Numbered from the stretch's first letter, positions 43,349 to 54,540 are shown. The stretch: DNA of 64,000 nt from Monodelphis domestica (GCF_027887165.1 NC_077228.1:426163535-426227534), one strand, 5' to 3'. Program-made: numbers and translations. The notes: generated by a model not told the origin, from the letters alone.

Positions 43349-43525
43349 ACCTCAGATACCCAAACTACAGAAATGGACTTGATAGCATTCTTTGAGTGGT
43401 TTTCTGAGCTGCTAATGTGGTGCCAAGGAAATGAGGAACAGAGGGAGTCAGACAGCACACTGGAAGAGGACATTGCATATTTCTGGGACAGGGAAGAAGG
43501 CAAGTTCATGGGACACTCCATTAAG
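43349..43525 (+). CDS. Exon-like open segment, host gene unknown
   Basis: An open frame spans 43292-43702. Inside it, a pyrimidine-rich CTCTCTTCCTCAG ends at 43348 and AAG|GTTGGG lies at 43525/43526, so 43349-43525 would be a 177-bp, phase 0-0 exon of 59 residues. The peptide is acidic with an aromatic N-terminal part (MDLIAFFEWFSELLMWCQGN, then EEQRESDSTLEEDIAYFWDR), looking more like protein than random AT-rich DNA. The surrounding 42.95-43.55 kb is less AT-rich and has no recognised repeat. The donor is weak and neighbouring exons were not found. It could be a host exon, a retrocopy piece or chance. Confidence 0.3.
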
Positions 43526-43589
43526 GTTGGGGGCGGGGGAGAAGCATCCAGTTGTAGCCAGTTATGTCAAACCAAAAGTCAATCAGAGC

Positions 43590-43725
43590 AGAGACCTATG
43601 CTGATGAACTGTGAATTTCCAGTTTGCCGTTTCCTTCAGTTTATTTTAAAACTGAGGAAACTGAGGCAAACAAGCCTAAGTGACTTTCCCAGGGTCATAT
43701 AACTAGTAAGGGTTGGAAACTTCCC
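43590..43725 (-). repeat. SINE A fragment
   Basis: TTTCCTTCAGTTTATTTTAAAACTGAGGAAACTGAGGCAAACAAGCCTAAGTGACTTTCCCAGGGTCATA, antisense core; ends truncated. Confidence 0.75.
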
Positions 43726-43734
43726 TAAGAACCA

Positions 43735-45445
43735 TGTGATCAATCATGTTTTTCTTCAGCATTTCTGTTTCCACAGTTCTTTCTCTAGATGTGAATAGTG
43801 TTCTTTCTCCTAAATTCCTCTGGATTGTCCTGGGTCATTGCATTGCTGCTAGTAGAAAAGTCTATTACATTCGATTGTGCCATAATATATCAGTCTCTGT
43901 GTGTGAGGTTCTCCTGGTTCTTCTCCTTTCGCTCTGCTTCAATTCATGAAGGTTTTTCCAGTTCATATGGAATTCCCCCATTTCATTATTCCTTTCATTA
44001 CAATATTATTCCATCACCAGCAGATTCCATAATGTATTCAGCCATTCTCCAATCAATGGACACCTCCTTATTTTCCAATTTTTTGTCACCACAAAGAGCA
44101 CAGTTATAAATATTTTTGTATAAGACTTTTTTCTTATTATCTCTTTGGGGCACAAACTCAGCAGTGGTATGGTTGGATCAAAGGACAGGCATTCTTTTAA
44201 AGCCCTTTACACATAATTTCAAATTGCCCTCCAGAATAGTTGGACTGATTCACAACTCCATCAGCACTGTATGTGTCCCAATTTTGCCACATCCCCTCCA
44301 ACATTTATCACTTTCCTTCGGTCAGTCTTCAAGGTGTAAGCTGATAGATATCTCATAGTTGTTTTAATTTGCATTTCTCTAATCAGGATGGATTTAGTAC
44401 ATTTTTCATGTGCTTATTGATAGTTTAGATTTAATCATGTGAAAACTGCCTATTCATGCCCCTTGATCATTTGTCGGGTGGGGAATGGCTTGATTTTTTT
44501 GTAAATTTGACATATTTCTGTATATATTTGGTAAATTAAACCTTTGTCAGAGTTTTGTTATAAAGATTTTCCTCCAGTTTGTTGTTTTCTTTCTAATTTT
44601 GGTTACATTTGTTTTGTTTGTAAAAAACCTTTATAATTTGATGTAATCAAAAATCTTTCATTTTACATTTTGTAATGTTCTCTATCTCTTCCTTGGTCTT
44701 AAATTCCTCCCTTTCCGACAGATATGACAGGTATACTATTCTACATTCACCTAATTTATTCATGATTTCATTCCCTATATTTCATTTACCCATTTTGAAT
44801 TTATCTTAGTAGAAAGACCTGATTTTTCCCATACTGTTTTCCAATTTTTCTAGCAGTTCTTGTCAAATAGTGAGTGCTTGTCCCAAAAGATATGATCTTT
44901 GAGTTTATCAAACACTAGCTTGCTGAGGTCATTTATTCCTAGTCTATTCCATTGATCCACCCTTCTGTCTCTTGGCCAATACCATATTGTTTTGATAACC
45001 ACTGCTTTATAAAACATTTTAAGATCTGGTACTCCTAGGTCTCCATCCTTCACATTTTTTTTTCATTATTTCCCTTCATATTCTTGATATTTTGTTCTCC
45101 CAGATAAACTTTGTTATAATTTTTTCTGTTTCTATAAAAATAGTTTTTTGATAGTTTAATAGGATGGCACTGAATAAGTAGATTAATTTGGGTAGGGTTA
45201 TCATTTTTATTATGTTAGCTCATCCTATCCATGAGCAATTAATGTTTTTCCAATTATTTAGAACTAGTTTTAATTGTGTGAAGTGTTTTAAAGTTGTGTT
45301 CATGTAATTCCTGTGCTTGTCTTGATAGATAATTTCCTAAATATTTTATATTATCTAGGGTCATTTTAAATGGAGTTTCTCTTTCTAACTCCTCCTGCTG
45401 AGTTTTGTTGGAAATATATTTTTTAAAATGCTGATGATTTATGTG
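43735..45445 (-). pseudogene. LINE-1 ORF2 C-terminal half, inverted
   Basis: The minus strand reads from RT-thumb sequence (near 45440) through the ORF2 C-terminus to the start of the 3' UTR near 43735. The stretch 45053-44850 (minus) gives GDLGVPDLKMFYKAVVIKTI and DQWNRLG. Stops and indels are frequent, older than copy D. No poly-A on this strand; the 3' UTR is cut off. A forward L1 3' end lies beyond it at 45600. Confidence 0.85.
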
Positions 45446-45599
45446 GGATGTTGAAAGTTTTAAGTGGTTAATAATAATTTATGTAGTCACACATATATTA
45501 TTTCATTCAACAAATTTTTAAGAGCATGTACTCTCCCATCCCACTGCACAGAAGGGATGAGTGGAAGAATATGTATGACAAGGCATTAAAAAATTCTAC
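45446..45599. other. Non-L1 link between opposed LINE-1 parts
   Basis: About 150 bp of unassigned AT-rich sequence between the inverted and forward L1 segments. Confidence 0.4.
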
Positions 45600-45858
45600 C
45601 TTGGAGAAATGCAGAAGAAAAACATACGATTGGTCACATGGTTCGATGGGTATATGATTGGGGATGTTGACTGAATTATTACTCTATTGCATGTATTAAT
45701 GATATGGAAATGGGTTTTGAACAATGATACATGTGTAATCCTGTGGAAGTGCTTGTCAGGAGGGGGAGGAAGAATGGGTGGGAAAAATATGAATCATGTA
45801 ACCATGAAAAAATATTGTAAATTAATCAAATTAAGAATTAAAAATTAAAAAAAAATTT
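45600..45858 (+). repeat. LINE-1 3' UTR end with poly-A
   Basis: GAGAAATGCAGAAGAAAAACATACGATTGG ... GATATGGAAATGGGTTTTGAACAATGATACATG ... CATGTAACCATGAAAAAATATTG and a terminal A-run. Its first 40 bp overlap in L1 coordinates with the end of the inverted segment at 43735. Confidence 0.8.
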
Positions 45859-46834
45859 TTTTCTATCTCAGCTAAGTAGCAAAGGGGCATACTTTCAGAT
45901 GCCTACTTCTCTCTTTCGTATTTTCTCTTGATTGACTTTCAACCCTTCTTCCTACTCCATTTCCCACATTCCTATTACCCATTGAATTTATTCTACCTAA
46001 CTTTGTCTTGACTTGACATAGCCTCTGGTTAACCCCAATTTGAGACCATACCATTTTTCTCCCAAAGGACTTTCACTTGGGCTTCCAGGATTGCCTTCAT
46101 TCATGAGCACCTATGTCCCATTGAACTCTTAGGGATAAGGTTTAAACACAAATGGTTTGATGCCCAATCAAAACAAATCTTTCTCGCATTAGGTAAATTG
46201 CTTCCCTACAGATTCTCTAAATAAGGGCCTTAGAGATCCCTGCCTATCATATTAAGAGTTAGAATAGACAGCTTAGAAACTAACTATTTCTATTTCTAAT
46301 CATATTTGCAACCTTGAAAGATTTGAATAAGTGACTCCATAACTAAATATAGTCAATTGATTTTCCTACCAAGTAATCCAAGTCCATCAAGTTGTTTCAA
46401 TGGAAAGCATAGGAACTTTAGGGTTTCTGGCACAATACAAAATGTTCATAAACCTCCAACCTTAAAGACTCCCCATAACCTGTCCCAAAGATGCTTTCAT
46501 TGTTTCCTTTTTGACAGAACATCATGGTAAAATCTTCCGTCCTTTCTGGGTTTAGGGGCTTGAAGTCCTCCAGAACCCCACCAGGACTTTAAATATATTT
46601 CTTCCTTACTACCTTGTTTCCAAATATTTATACTGTGGTGGATCCATTTTAGAAGTGATGGTTTTATTTATCAATAATGAATCACTCAGTTAAATACATC
46701 CACCAACTTTCTCACACTAAACCAACAATAGATAATCGCTGCTCAAGCTATGGTCCCTGCATCATTCTCCCAGCCCACTAACCAGTAGTGTATAGAACAA
46801 TAAAGGGCAATCTACAGAGCTAAGGTCACTAAAC
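45859..46834. other. About 1 kb without a recognised feature
   Basis: Moderately AT-rich, single-copy looking. The minus frame 45872-46054 lacks motifs. Confidence 0.4.
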
Positions 46835-46975
46835 ACAGAAAAAGAAGAAACCTAGGTTTGAATTCTCTTTCAGTCACTTTTTAGTTGGATAGCTATGAGC
46901 TAGTCAGTGAACCTCTTGGTGCCCCAGCTTCCTAATCTAAAAAATTGAGTCATAATACTGTTAGTATCTACCTCA
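46835..46975 (+). repeat. MIR-type relic
   Basis: AGGTTTGAATTCTC, GTCAGTGAACCTCTTGGTGCCCCAGCTTCCTAATCTAAAAAATTG. Confidence 0.6.
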
Positions 46976-47045
46976 ATAGGACATAATGGATAGAGAGCCA
47001 GTCTGGGAGTCAGGAAGGAAAGGGTTCAAGTCCTACCTTTAAGAG
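46976..47045 (+). repeat. SINE A head fragment
   Basis: ACATAATGGATAGAGAGCCAGTCTGGGAGTCAGGAAGG and GGGTTCAAGTCC keep the A- and B-box regions. Truncated after the head. Confidence 0.65.
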
Positions 47046-47440
47046 ACTGGATATTGGGTTAGAGGGGTAAGAGACAGTGAAAAGTGAATGATGTGAACCT
47101 GGGTGACTGGGAGGTTGATGATATCATTGTCAGTAATTGGAAAATTTAGAAAAAGGATTGAGAAAAAGATGAGTTCACTTTTAGCATGTTGAATTTAAGA
47201 TGATTGTAGGATATCTAGTTTGAGATATTCACTAAGCAACTAGAAAATGAAGGCAAAAGATTAGAACTGAACAAATCTCTGAGAATCATCTATGTAAAGA
47301 TAGAAATAGAATCCATGGAATTGCCCAGCAAAATAGTAAAGATGAAGAAGCCATGAGGGCTAAGGAAAGAACTTTGGGGGACATCCGTAGTTTTCAGATA
47401 TGACCTGGATGACCAACAATGAAAACTGAGGAATAATCAG
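47046..47440 (+). repeat. Ancient LINE-type repeat relic
   Basis: GTGAACCTGGGTGACTGGGAGGTTGATGATATCATTG, TTAGCATGTTGAATTTAAGATG and GAATCATCTATGTAAAGATAG form a recognisable old mammal-wide repeat. Family name uncertain. Confidence 0.45.
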
Positions 47441-47451
47441 ATCCCCTGGCC

Positions 47452-47666
47452 CAGTGGTGGTTAACCTTTTAAAGACATAGTGCCCAAACTGCATCCTTCA
47501 CATGACATGTGAGCTCCCCACCTTACCCCAGACAAGGATGGGAAGAAGTGCCCCCATTGGGCTGCTGTGCAGAGGGGAGGGTGATGAAAGAAATATCCTC
47601 AGGTAAGCATAGAGAAGGAGAAGGGAGCAGCCACTACCCCATATGTGCCATAGGTTTGCCAACATG
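47452..47666 (+). mobile_element. hAT DNA element, short, OC1-like
   Basis: Starts CAGTGGTGGTTAACCTTTTA and ends ATAGGTTTGCCAACATG, roughly inverted termini. The interior (GCCCCCATTGGGCTGCTGTGCAGAGGGGAGGGTGATGAAAGAAATATCCTCA) matches the reverse complement of 51195-51270 in the second element, so both belong to one family. Nonautonomous. Confidence 0.6.
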
Positions 47667-47789
47667 GACCAAGTCCAAAAGACAGGCACAATTTTAAAAT
47701 ATTTTTCTTATGAATTACTTCTACCATTAAGACAGTTAGGTCATCCTTCTCTCCCTTGTAAAATTCTATTATGATAGTTTTGCTTTACT

Positions 47790-48225
47790 TGTCTATCTAA
47801 AACATACTCAAGAGTTTGAATTTTACTTAATAGGCAATAGGAAAATATTAAATATTTTAATCTGAGTAACATGATGAGCTCTATGCATAAGGAATATTAG
47901 GCTGGCAAGTGTATGTATGATATGTGCATTGAAAGAGCAAGAGAGACCTATTAGGAAACTATTGCCATAGTTCTAGGCAGATGGAAAGGCCTAGATTTGG
48001 GAGGCACAGAATACTTAGTAAGTTGACTTAATTGAACATAGAGTATCCAAAAGAGAATTAATGAAAGTAGACTAGAAAAGTAGGTGGGAGGTGGATTTGA
48101 GGAGGCTTTAAATGCCAGACTGACTGTATTTTCTTTTTGAGACAATAAGGAGCCACCAGAGATTTTTGAGTAGTACCCATTATCAGTTCCTGAAGGAGGA
48201 GGGTAATCAAGGATAAAATATGGCA
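47790..48225 (+). repeat. Ancient LINE-type repeat relic
   Basis: GAGAGACCTATTAGGAAACTATTGCCATAGTTCTAGGCAGATG and AGGCTTTAAATGCCAGAC...AATAAGGAGCCACCAGAGATTTTTGAGTAG resemble the same old repeat group. Boundaries uncertain. Confidence 0.4.
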
Positions 48226-48939
48226 TAAGATTTAAAACTCCTAAGTCAGCAAATCAACTTAATTCTACAATGTAAACTGATATATATTAATAACTTGATG
48301 AATATTTTATCATTTGTTGTTTCTCTCCCTGACCACATAAAGAAATTCTTTGTGCACCCCCCACCCTTGTAGTCATCGATTGACCTTAAATAAGCATAAT
48401 AACATAATGACCTTTTTGTTAATGACTCCGTCTAAGACTAGTTTGTCCCCCAACTTAGTCCATTGGCTGGTAGTAGGAGTCTCCAGTAGAATGCAGAATG
48501 AGACATCATAACCCAAGGAATAGTCACAACAGGAAGATTCCCACTCCACCATAAAGGAGAACCCCCAGATCTATTGGGTAGTACAAGAGTTAGTGTCTAG
48601 AGTTTGGAGATAAAAATTCAAGAACTAGAGACCATTGACAAAAACCATATTCTGGATCAAGCCTAGTTCAGTTCAGTCTAGTGATTCACACTAAGTATTC
48701 ATTAAAACTTTATTCTAAAATGTAAAATTTATTTTTAGTTCATTGATGATGCAAATGCAGACAGAGATGAGGGGGTGGGCAAGGCATAGTATATCTACCT
48801 CTGCACTAGAGGGTAATGAAATATTATAGAACCACACAAAAATCAATACAAAAATAACTACATTTAAGATTTAAATGATATCCTAATTACTTGCCTTCTT
48901 AAGGAGAGAGGGAGGAAAAGAAGGGAAATTTTGAAATTC
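48226..48939. other. No gene or repeat recognised
   Basis: AT-rich with A-runs toward the LINE-1 end that follows. Confidence 0.35.
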
Positions 48940-49110
48940 AAAATAAAAAAATGTTAAAAAATTTTGTTTAACATGTAAAAGCCAATGGAATTGTACATTG
49001 GCTACAGGAGAGGGTGGGGAGGGGGGAGGGAAAGAACATGACTCTTGTAACCATGGAAAAATATTCTAAATTAATTAATTAAATAAAATTTGCCAAATTA
49101 AAAAAATAAA
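48940..49110 (+). repeat. LINE-1 3' UTR end
   Basis: ACATGTAAAAGCCAATGGAATTGTACATTGGC, a GGGGAGGGGGGAGGG run, CTTGTAACCATGGAAAAATATTC and TTAATTAATTAAATAAA. Confidence 0.75.
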
Positions 49111-49964
49111 ATTTTGTTTACAGGTAATTAAGAAAAAATAAAACAAAAATTAACTGTCAAAAAAGATTTAAATGATACTATTGAAATAAACCACTACTTC
49201 TCCACTTCCTCATTCATCATAGCAAGGACCATGTATAGTCAGAAAAGTATCTTTTCTGGGCTTTGGGAATTTCAAAAAAATTTCATATACCCACTCCTTC
49301 TAGGTTGGGTCTTTTATGTTTCAGAAGGCAAAGTATCCAGACCAATGATAATCCATGGAACATGCTTCTGATTACCCTAAAATGAAACCAAGCCAGCCTA
49401 AATTAAAGAGGAGCCACTTCTACCCCAGTGTAGATCAAATGTCAGATGATACCAAAGCATCCAGAGAATTCAATGAGAAGACAAAAAAAATATAGTTTAA
49501 GGTCAGGGTAAAATTTCAAAAATCAGGAAAAAAAGGCTAGAATTAAAAGGAGCTAGAGGAAATCTGTCACACACACATACTACCAATCTTTCAGACACAT
49601 GCAAATTTTTGTGCCCAGGGACTCTGTCTCAAAAATACTCTACAAAAATTCTAGCTGGACAGCTCCCTTTCACTTCTAAAAGATAGTGGCTTTGTTTTGT
49701 TTTTGTTTTATAATGTTTTACATCCATAATGTTTTACAATTCCATATATAGCCCAATGTAATATATATTTATACACATCAAACTCTCCCTTCTCACTTTA
49801 AAACCAATAATTAAAACCAGCCAGCATAATGATCGTGTGTGGCCAGGCATATAATATCCTGTACCTGTAGATTCCTATCTTTCTACTAAGAAGGAGCATT
49901 ATTTCATAGTCTATTCTCTGGGACCAAATATAATTACAAAGAGTCTAGTTTCCTGATAGTGTGG
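49111..49964. other. No gene or repeat recognised
   Basis: AT-rich DNA, nothing assigned. Confidence 0.35.
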
Positions 49965-50225
49965 TTTTGGAGGGGGTTTGATTTCCTTTTTTTGTTCAAA
50001 GTATTGTAGTCATCATTCATATTATTCTGGTTCTACTTATTTTACTCTCTCAGTTTCATAGAAGTCTCCCACTATTTCAATGAATTCCTCGTACTGCTTA
50101 TAGTACAATAATTTTTTCCCATTTCCATTATGATGCCACAGTTTGTTCAGCCATTACTCAATTAATGGGCACTAACTATGTTGTTATTTTTGCTACAAAA
50201 GTACTAATATGAATATTTTAGAAAG
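49965..50225 (-). repeat. Degenerate LINE-1 ORF2 3' fragment
   Basis: Complement of the ORF2 end: TTTGTTCAGCCATTACTCAATTAATGGGCACTA and TTCTGGTTCTACTTATTTTACTC...GAAGTC. Strongly decayed. Confidence 0.6.
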
Positions 50226-50928
50226 ATGATGATTGATAGATAAATATACAAATGCTGGTGTGTATTCTTTCTGCCCCTATTTATTTTGCTTGACCTGATT
50301 ATGAATAACTAGAAGGTTTTGACAGTGGTACTGACTTAATGCTTATGCACTTTGATATTTACCCAAAAACTACTGAAGGCCCTAGCAGTTAAGGATCCAA
50401 CATAGAAGAATAAAGCATTTGTAATCTTTTAAGGGCAATTCTATATTTCAATTATAAATAGAAAGTGAAAGTAATACTTATGTGAATTTATATTGTGGTT
50501 TATAAAACATCAGTTGTGAACCAATCATCATTTTGTGACAATAGGGGTCAAATTTATCTTAACTTATGAGATCTTTCAATACTTATTGATTTCTTATAAT
50601 TACACACATACAGAGATTCGATTCAATAGGGCAAAGCCAAGGCTTACAGACTTTCTTACAAGAAAATGCCTTTCATACATATTAAGGATTATACAAGGTT
50701 TCTTGATATGTGCAACCACAAGATATGACTTTTTTTTACAAAAATCCTCTGATTAGAGATGGCTACTGAGGCATAAAATGAAGAGACATACTCAATTTTC
50801 CAGTGTCATGAACAGTTGTCCTAGACTAAATGCAACTAAAAATAAGATTCTCTCTCTTATTCTCCTAGTGGTTTTGAGTTAAGATGACACTGTATTGGTT
50901 TTGTTGAGATCTGAAATACTATATAGAG
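50226..50928. other. No gene or repeat recognised
   Basis: AT-rich. The frame 50535-50756 has no motif. Confidence 0.35.
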
Positions 50929-51362
50929 CAGTGCTGGTGAGTTTATGGCATGGGTGCCAAAGACGGCACACAGAGTGCTGTCCCCCCACCACCCAGACTT
51001 CATTATTAGAAAGGCAGAGGGACTTGGGAATAACTACTCCCTTTCTGCTCTCCACCATGCCTGATGACATTTTTTCACAACCCATCCCGCTCCTCAGTAG
51101 TCCAATTGGAGCCCACAGGTAATGAAATAAGTGGTTCACAGGAAGCAGAGCTGGAGGGGAGTGGAGAACTCTGGCCACTCTCCTCACCCTCTCTTCACTC
51201 ATTGAGGACATTTCTCACTTCATCCACCCCTCTGCTCAACAGCTCAGTGGGAACACTTTCTCTCTCCCCTGTGGGGGGTAAGGGGATGAGTAATGTGGCT
51301 CCCTGCCTTGGGGGAGGAGGGTGCATGCCATTTGGTTTCTAAAAGGTTTGCAATCCCTACTG
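50929..51362. mobile_element. hAT DNA element resembling OC1 / OposCharlie1
   Basis: Starts CAGTGCTGGTGAGTTTATGGCATGGGTGCCAAAGACGGCACAC, which fits my recollection of the OC1 left end, and ends CTAAAAGGTTTGCAATCCCTACTG, giving imperfect terminal inverted repeats beginning CAGT. C/G-rich interior without transposase, so a nonautonomous derivative. The short open frames inside (51064-51342 and minus 50879-51211) do not resemble transposase. No clean 8-bp duplication was seen. Confidence 0.6.
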
Positions 51363-51829
51363 TAGAATCTCTTCAAAGAGATTGGAAGTGCCTTAAAAAA
51401 GATAAATCTAACCATTTGTAGTAAGAAAAAAAAGAAACCACTTTTCCTAGAATAGACTAGATTCTTCCTGAAAATGATAAGAAACCATCTTCAAGGCTGA
51501 ATTCATCCATCATCTATGGCTCAAAACATTGATGTAGTTTTCCCACTCTACTCATCAAAATGTTGCCCAAGATGGGAATTCTTCAGAGGTGTTACAACCC
51601 ACTACAACCAAAATATCCATGATGAAGGCATCCTGAAAAGTTTCCCAGAATTGCCCTACCCTGCTCATCTCTACCACCTCATGACTATAAGACAGATCCC
51701 TCAAGAGCCAGCTTTGTATTCAGCAAAAGGAGTTGGTGAGTAAGTCTAGAAGAGCCAAATAGTATAATATGAATAAGCAAAAATATGTTGTAATTACATT
51801 ATCATTCTTTCTAAACATATCCCTTTTTC
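51363..51829. other. No gene or repeat recognised
   Basis: The frame 51516-51743 has no recognisable motif. Confidence 0.35.
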
Positions 51830-52155
51830 AGAACTTATGAGAAAGAACACTATCCACATTCAGAGGAAGAACTGTGGGAGTAGAAACACAGAAGAAAAAA
51901 AACAACTGCTTGATCATGTGGGTCAATAGGGATATGATTGGGGATGTAGACTCTAAATGATCACCCTACTGCAACTATCAATAATATGGAAATAGGTCTT
52001 GATCAATGATATATATAAAACCCAATGGTATTGCACATCAGCTATAGGAGAGGGTTGGGGGGAAGGGTGGGAAAGAACATGAATCTTATAACCATGGAAA
52101 AATATTCTTAATTAATTAATTAATTAATTAAAAAATTTCAAATTAAAAAAAACTA
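51830..52155 (+). repeat. LINE-1 3' end fragment
   Basis: CTTATGAGAAAGAACACTATCCACATTCAGAGG ... GATATGATTGGGGATGTAGACTCTAAATGATCACCC ... ATAACCATGGAAAAATATTC and TTAAT repeats. Confidence 0.85.
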
Positions 52156-52164
52156 TCCCTTTTT

Positions 52165-52362
52165 CAAACTTCTCTGTTCCTGTCAAGGGCATCACCATCC
52201 TTTCAGTCACATAGTTTATAAACCTCTGTGTCATTTTTGGCATCTCTTTATTAATTACCCAACATATATCAGTTTCCAAACCTTGTCATATCTAACTCTA
52301 CAATATCTTTTATCTGACTTCTCCACTTGCATAGCTACCACTCTAAGTCTAACCTTATCAGC
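52165..52362 (+). repeat. L2 LINE, left part
   Basis: CAAACCTTGTCATATCTAACTCTACAATATCTTTTATCTGACTTCTCC and GCTACCACTCTAAGTCTAACCTTATCAGC match L2 sense sequence. It continues after the LTR at about 52715. Confidence 0.7.
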
Positions 52363-52693
52363 TGTAATAATTAAAATACTATTTTTCTACCCTGATATAT
52401 ATTTTATAACGTTTATTGGAAAGGTAGACAATGTTCTTATAATTAATCTGACCACAAGTTGCCTAGCCTGCCAGTCTCTTCCTCATTCCTCCTCATCTGC
52501 CTGCACTGTCTCTTCTCCTCATGGTTCTCCTGATTCCTCTGAGGTTCTCCCCTGATTCTCCCCCTAACCTTAACTTTTATTGACATAAGGAACATACAGT
52601 GAGGCAACCCTGGCCCAACTGTGGCATGTCAGGAATGTTTGATAGACAGGTAAAGTTACTCAGGAGGGGGAGGGGATGAGCTTCCTTGACACA
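52363..52693 (-). mobile_element. Solo LTR inside an L2, with CAGC target duplication
   Basis: TGTAATAATT...CCTTGACACA on the plus strand (TG...CA), flanked by CAGC at 52359-52362 and 52694-52697. On the minus strand it reads TGTGTCAAGGAAGC..., with AATAAA signals, and matches 60947-61260 along nearly its whole length. A 4-bp duplication fits a gammaretrovirus-like origin. Confidence 0.75.
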
Positions 52694-52714
52694 CAGCTCT
52701 TGCCATACCCCATA

Positions 52715-52870
52715 ATTATTCTCCTGGTTTTAGATCTCTCCCTTCTTTAATCCATCTTCACTCAGCTGCCAGAGTAATTTCCCTAAAGTCCAATTCTAAA
52801 AAATGTCACTCCCCCATTCAGTAAACTCCAGCAGTCCCTTAATGACTCAGGGATCAAACTGTATTTCATT
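52715..52870 (+). repeat. L2 LINE, right part
   Basis: TTTAATCCATCTTCACTCAGCTGCCAGAGTAATTTCCCTAAAG and GTCACTCCCCCATTCAGTAAACTCCAGCAGTCCCTTAATG. Confidence 0.75.
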
Positions 52871-53465
52871 TTTAATGTTATGATGCATGTTAATGTACAT
52901 AATGATCAGCACAAAAGCACATGTCTATAATTCATAAATAAGTAAAGATAAAATTTGGAGTATATATTTTAATTTAGTTCACTGATAGAATATACATTCA
53001 AAAAATGTCAGAGACCACTAGTCTATGTTTTTAAAAGTTCAACTTATTAGGAATCAATATTCCTAAAACTTGATGTACCTACATCTTGCTCCCTATGAGT
53101 CAATATATACACCTAATGCAACCAGCTTCCTATCCTGGAAATAAGAAAATCTATGACTATTGAAATGAAATAATGCTATAACCTTGCTAAATATACTTTC
53201 AACATTATTATTAAATATAACATATTATAAATTTATATTCATATTATAAATATTTTGTTAAATATTATATAGGAAACAAATGTCACATTTCATTCATATG
53301 CAAAGGCTGAAACAACAGTCCAGTCAGAGTCAGGGGCCCTAAACACCATTTATACTAAGTTGGAGAACACATATTACTTGGTTAATTGTGATGTGAAATT
53401 GGAGAGGTATTCTACTGACTTTGTCCATCAATATTTGGCTATACATGTGTATACATACATAAATT
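52871..53465. other. No gene or repeat recognised
   Basis: Very AT-rich; a TATAAATATT-type self-complementary run at 53210-53270. Confidence 0.35.
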
Positions 53466-54135
53466 TATTATTCTTGTTCAGTCATTTTCCAGGCATGTCT
53501 GAGTCTTTATAACTATATTTGGCATTTTTATGGCAGTGTAGTAAATGAAAGTAAAATTATTAAATGTAATATTAATTCTAAAAAAGAATGTGGTTGCTTC
53601 CATTTATAAAATTTACCCTCAAGTCAGGAGTCTGTTAGTGTCTCTTAACAATTAAGTTTTTAATAAAAAATAGGAGATATAGAAAAAAGGGAAATGTAGG
53701 AAAGGGACAGAAAATTTCACCTAGCTAAATACCTAAGCTGAATGAGGAAGCCCACCACCCTCCAGTGCACAGCAGGTACTGGATCTCCTGCTCAAAACCA
53801 TCTTCCACCTTAGTGCCAACCCAGAGAAAGAGAGAGAGACCTCCCCTCACACACCACACCTTTTTACTACTGTCTCCTTCCATCACACAAAGTAAGCAGG
53901 CAGAATGAGATACAGGATAGGACAAACTTCGGGAGTGGTTCCCTATCTCCACAGTAGATATACTGGAGTGGTTTGTAATTTCCTTCTCCAGTTCATTTTA
54001 CAGATGAGAAAATTGAGGCAAACAGCCTTATGTGACTTGGTCACCCAACTATTAAGTGTCTGTGGTCATATTTGAACTCAGGAAGATGAGTCTTTCTGAT
54101 TCTAAGCCTGACACTCAGTTCACTACATCACCACA
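53466..54135 (-). mobile_element. SINE A split by an LTR
   Basis: Right end 53466-53536 (TTGTTCAGTCATTTTCCAGGCATGTCTGAG) and the rest 53954-54135 (ATACTGGAGTGGTTTGTAATTTCCTTCTCC through TTTGAACTCAGGAAGATGAG) form one SINE A once the LTR at 53537-53953 is removed. Confidence 0.85.
53537..53953 (-). mobile_element. Probable solo LTR inside a SINE A
   Basis: A 417-bp insertion with TGTAGTAAAT...ATCTCCACA ends (TG...CA), precisely interrupting the SINE. Flanks GGCAG and GTAGA are only weakly alike, so the target duplication is unclear. No family partner in the window. The minus frame 53725-53952 has no motif. Confidence 0.5.
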
Positions 54136-54189
54136 TTCCACTACATACATACACATATAAACACACACATCTATATGTTAAATATATAA

Positions 54190-54445
54190 ATATTTGGCCT
54201 GGAGTCAGGAAGATCTAAGTTAAAATCTGACCAACACTTATAAGCCTTGGCCCTTGACAAGTCACCTAATTCTGTTTGTCTCAATTTCCTCAACTGTAAA
54301 ATGATTTGGAGAAAGAAATGGTGAACCACTCTAGTACCTTTGCCAAGAAAACCCTAAAAAGGGTCTTAAAGAATCAGATATAACTGAAAAGAAATAGCAT
54401 CATAATGAGTTGGATAAAACTGAACAACAACAATAACAACAAATA
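54190..54445 (+). mobile_element. SINE A, sense, head truncated
   Basis: TTTGGCCTGGAGTCAGGAAGATC, CTCAATTTCCTCAACTGTAAAATGATTTGG, ACCTTTGCCAAGAAAACCC and a terminal AACAACAACAA. Confidence 0.88.
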
Positions 54446-54479
54446 GTACTTTCAGCAGTTGTTCCCTGATACAAGTCTA

Positions 54480-54540
54480 TCCAGAACTTAATAAAGTGTC
54501 TGACGCATAGTAGGTGCTTAATAAATGTTTATTGATTGAC
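54480..54540 (+). repeat. L2/MIR tail
   Basis: AAAGTGTCTGACGCATAGTAGGTGCTTAATAAATGTTTATTGATTG. Confidence 0.75.
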
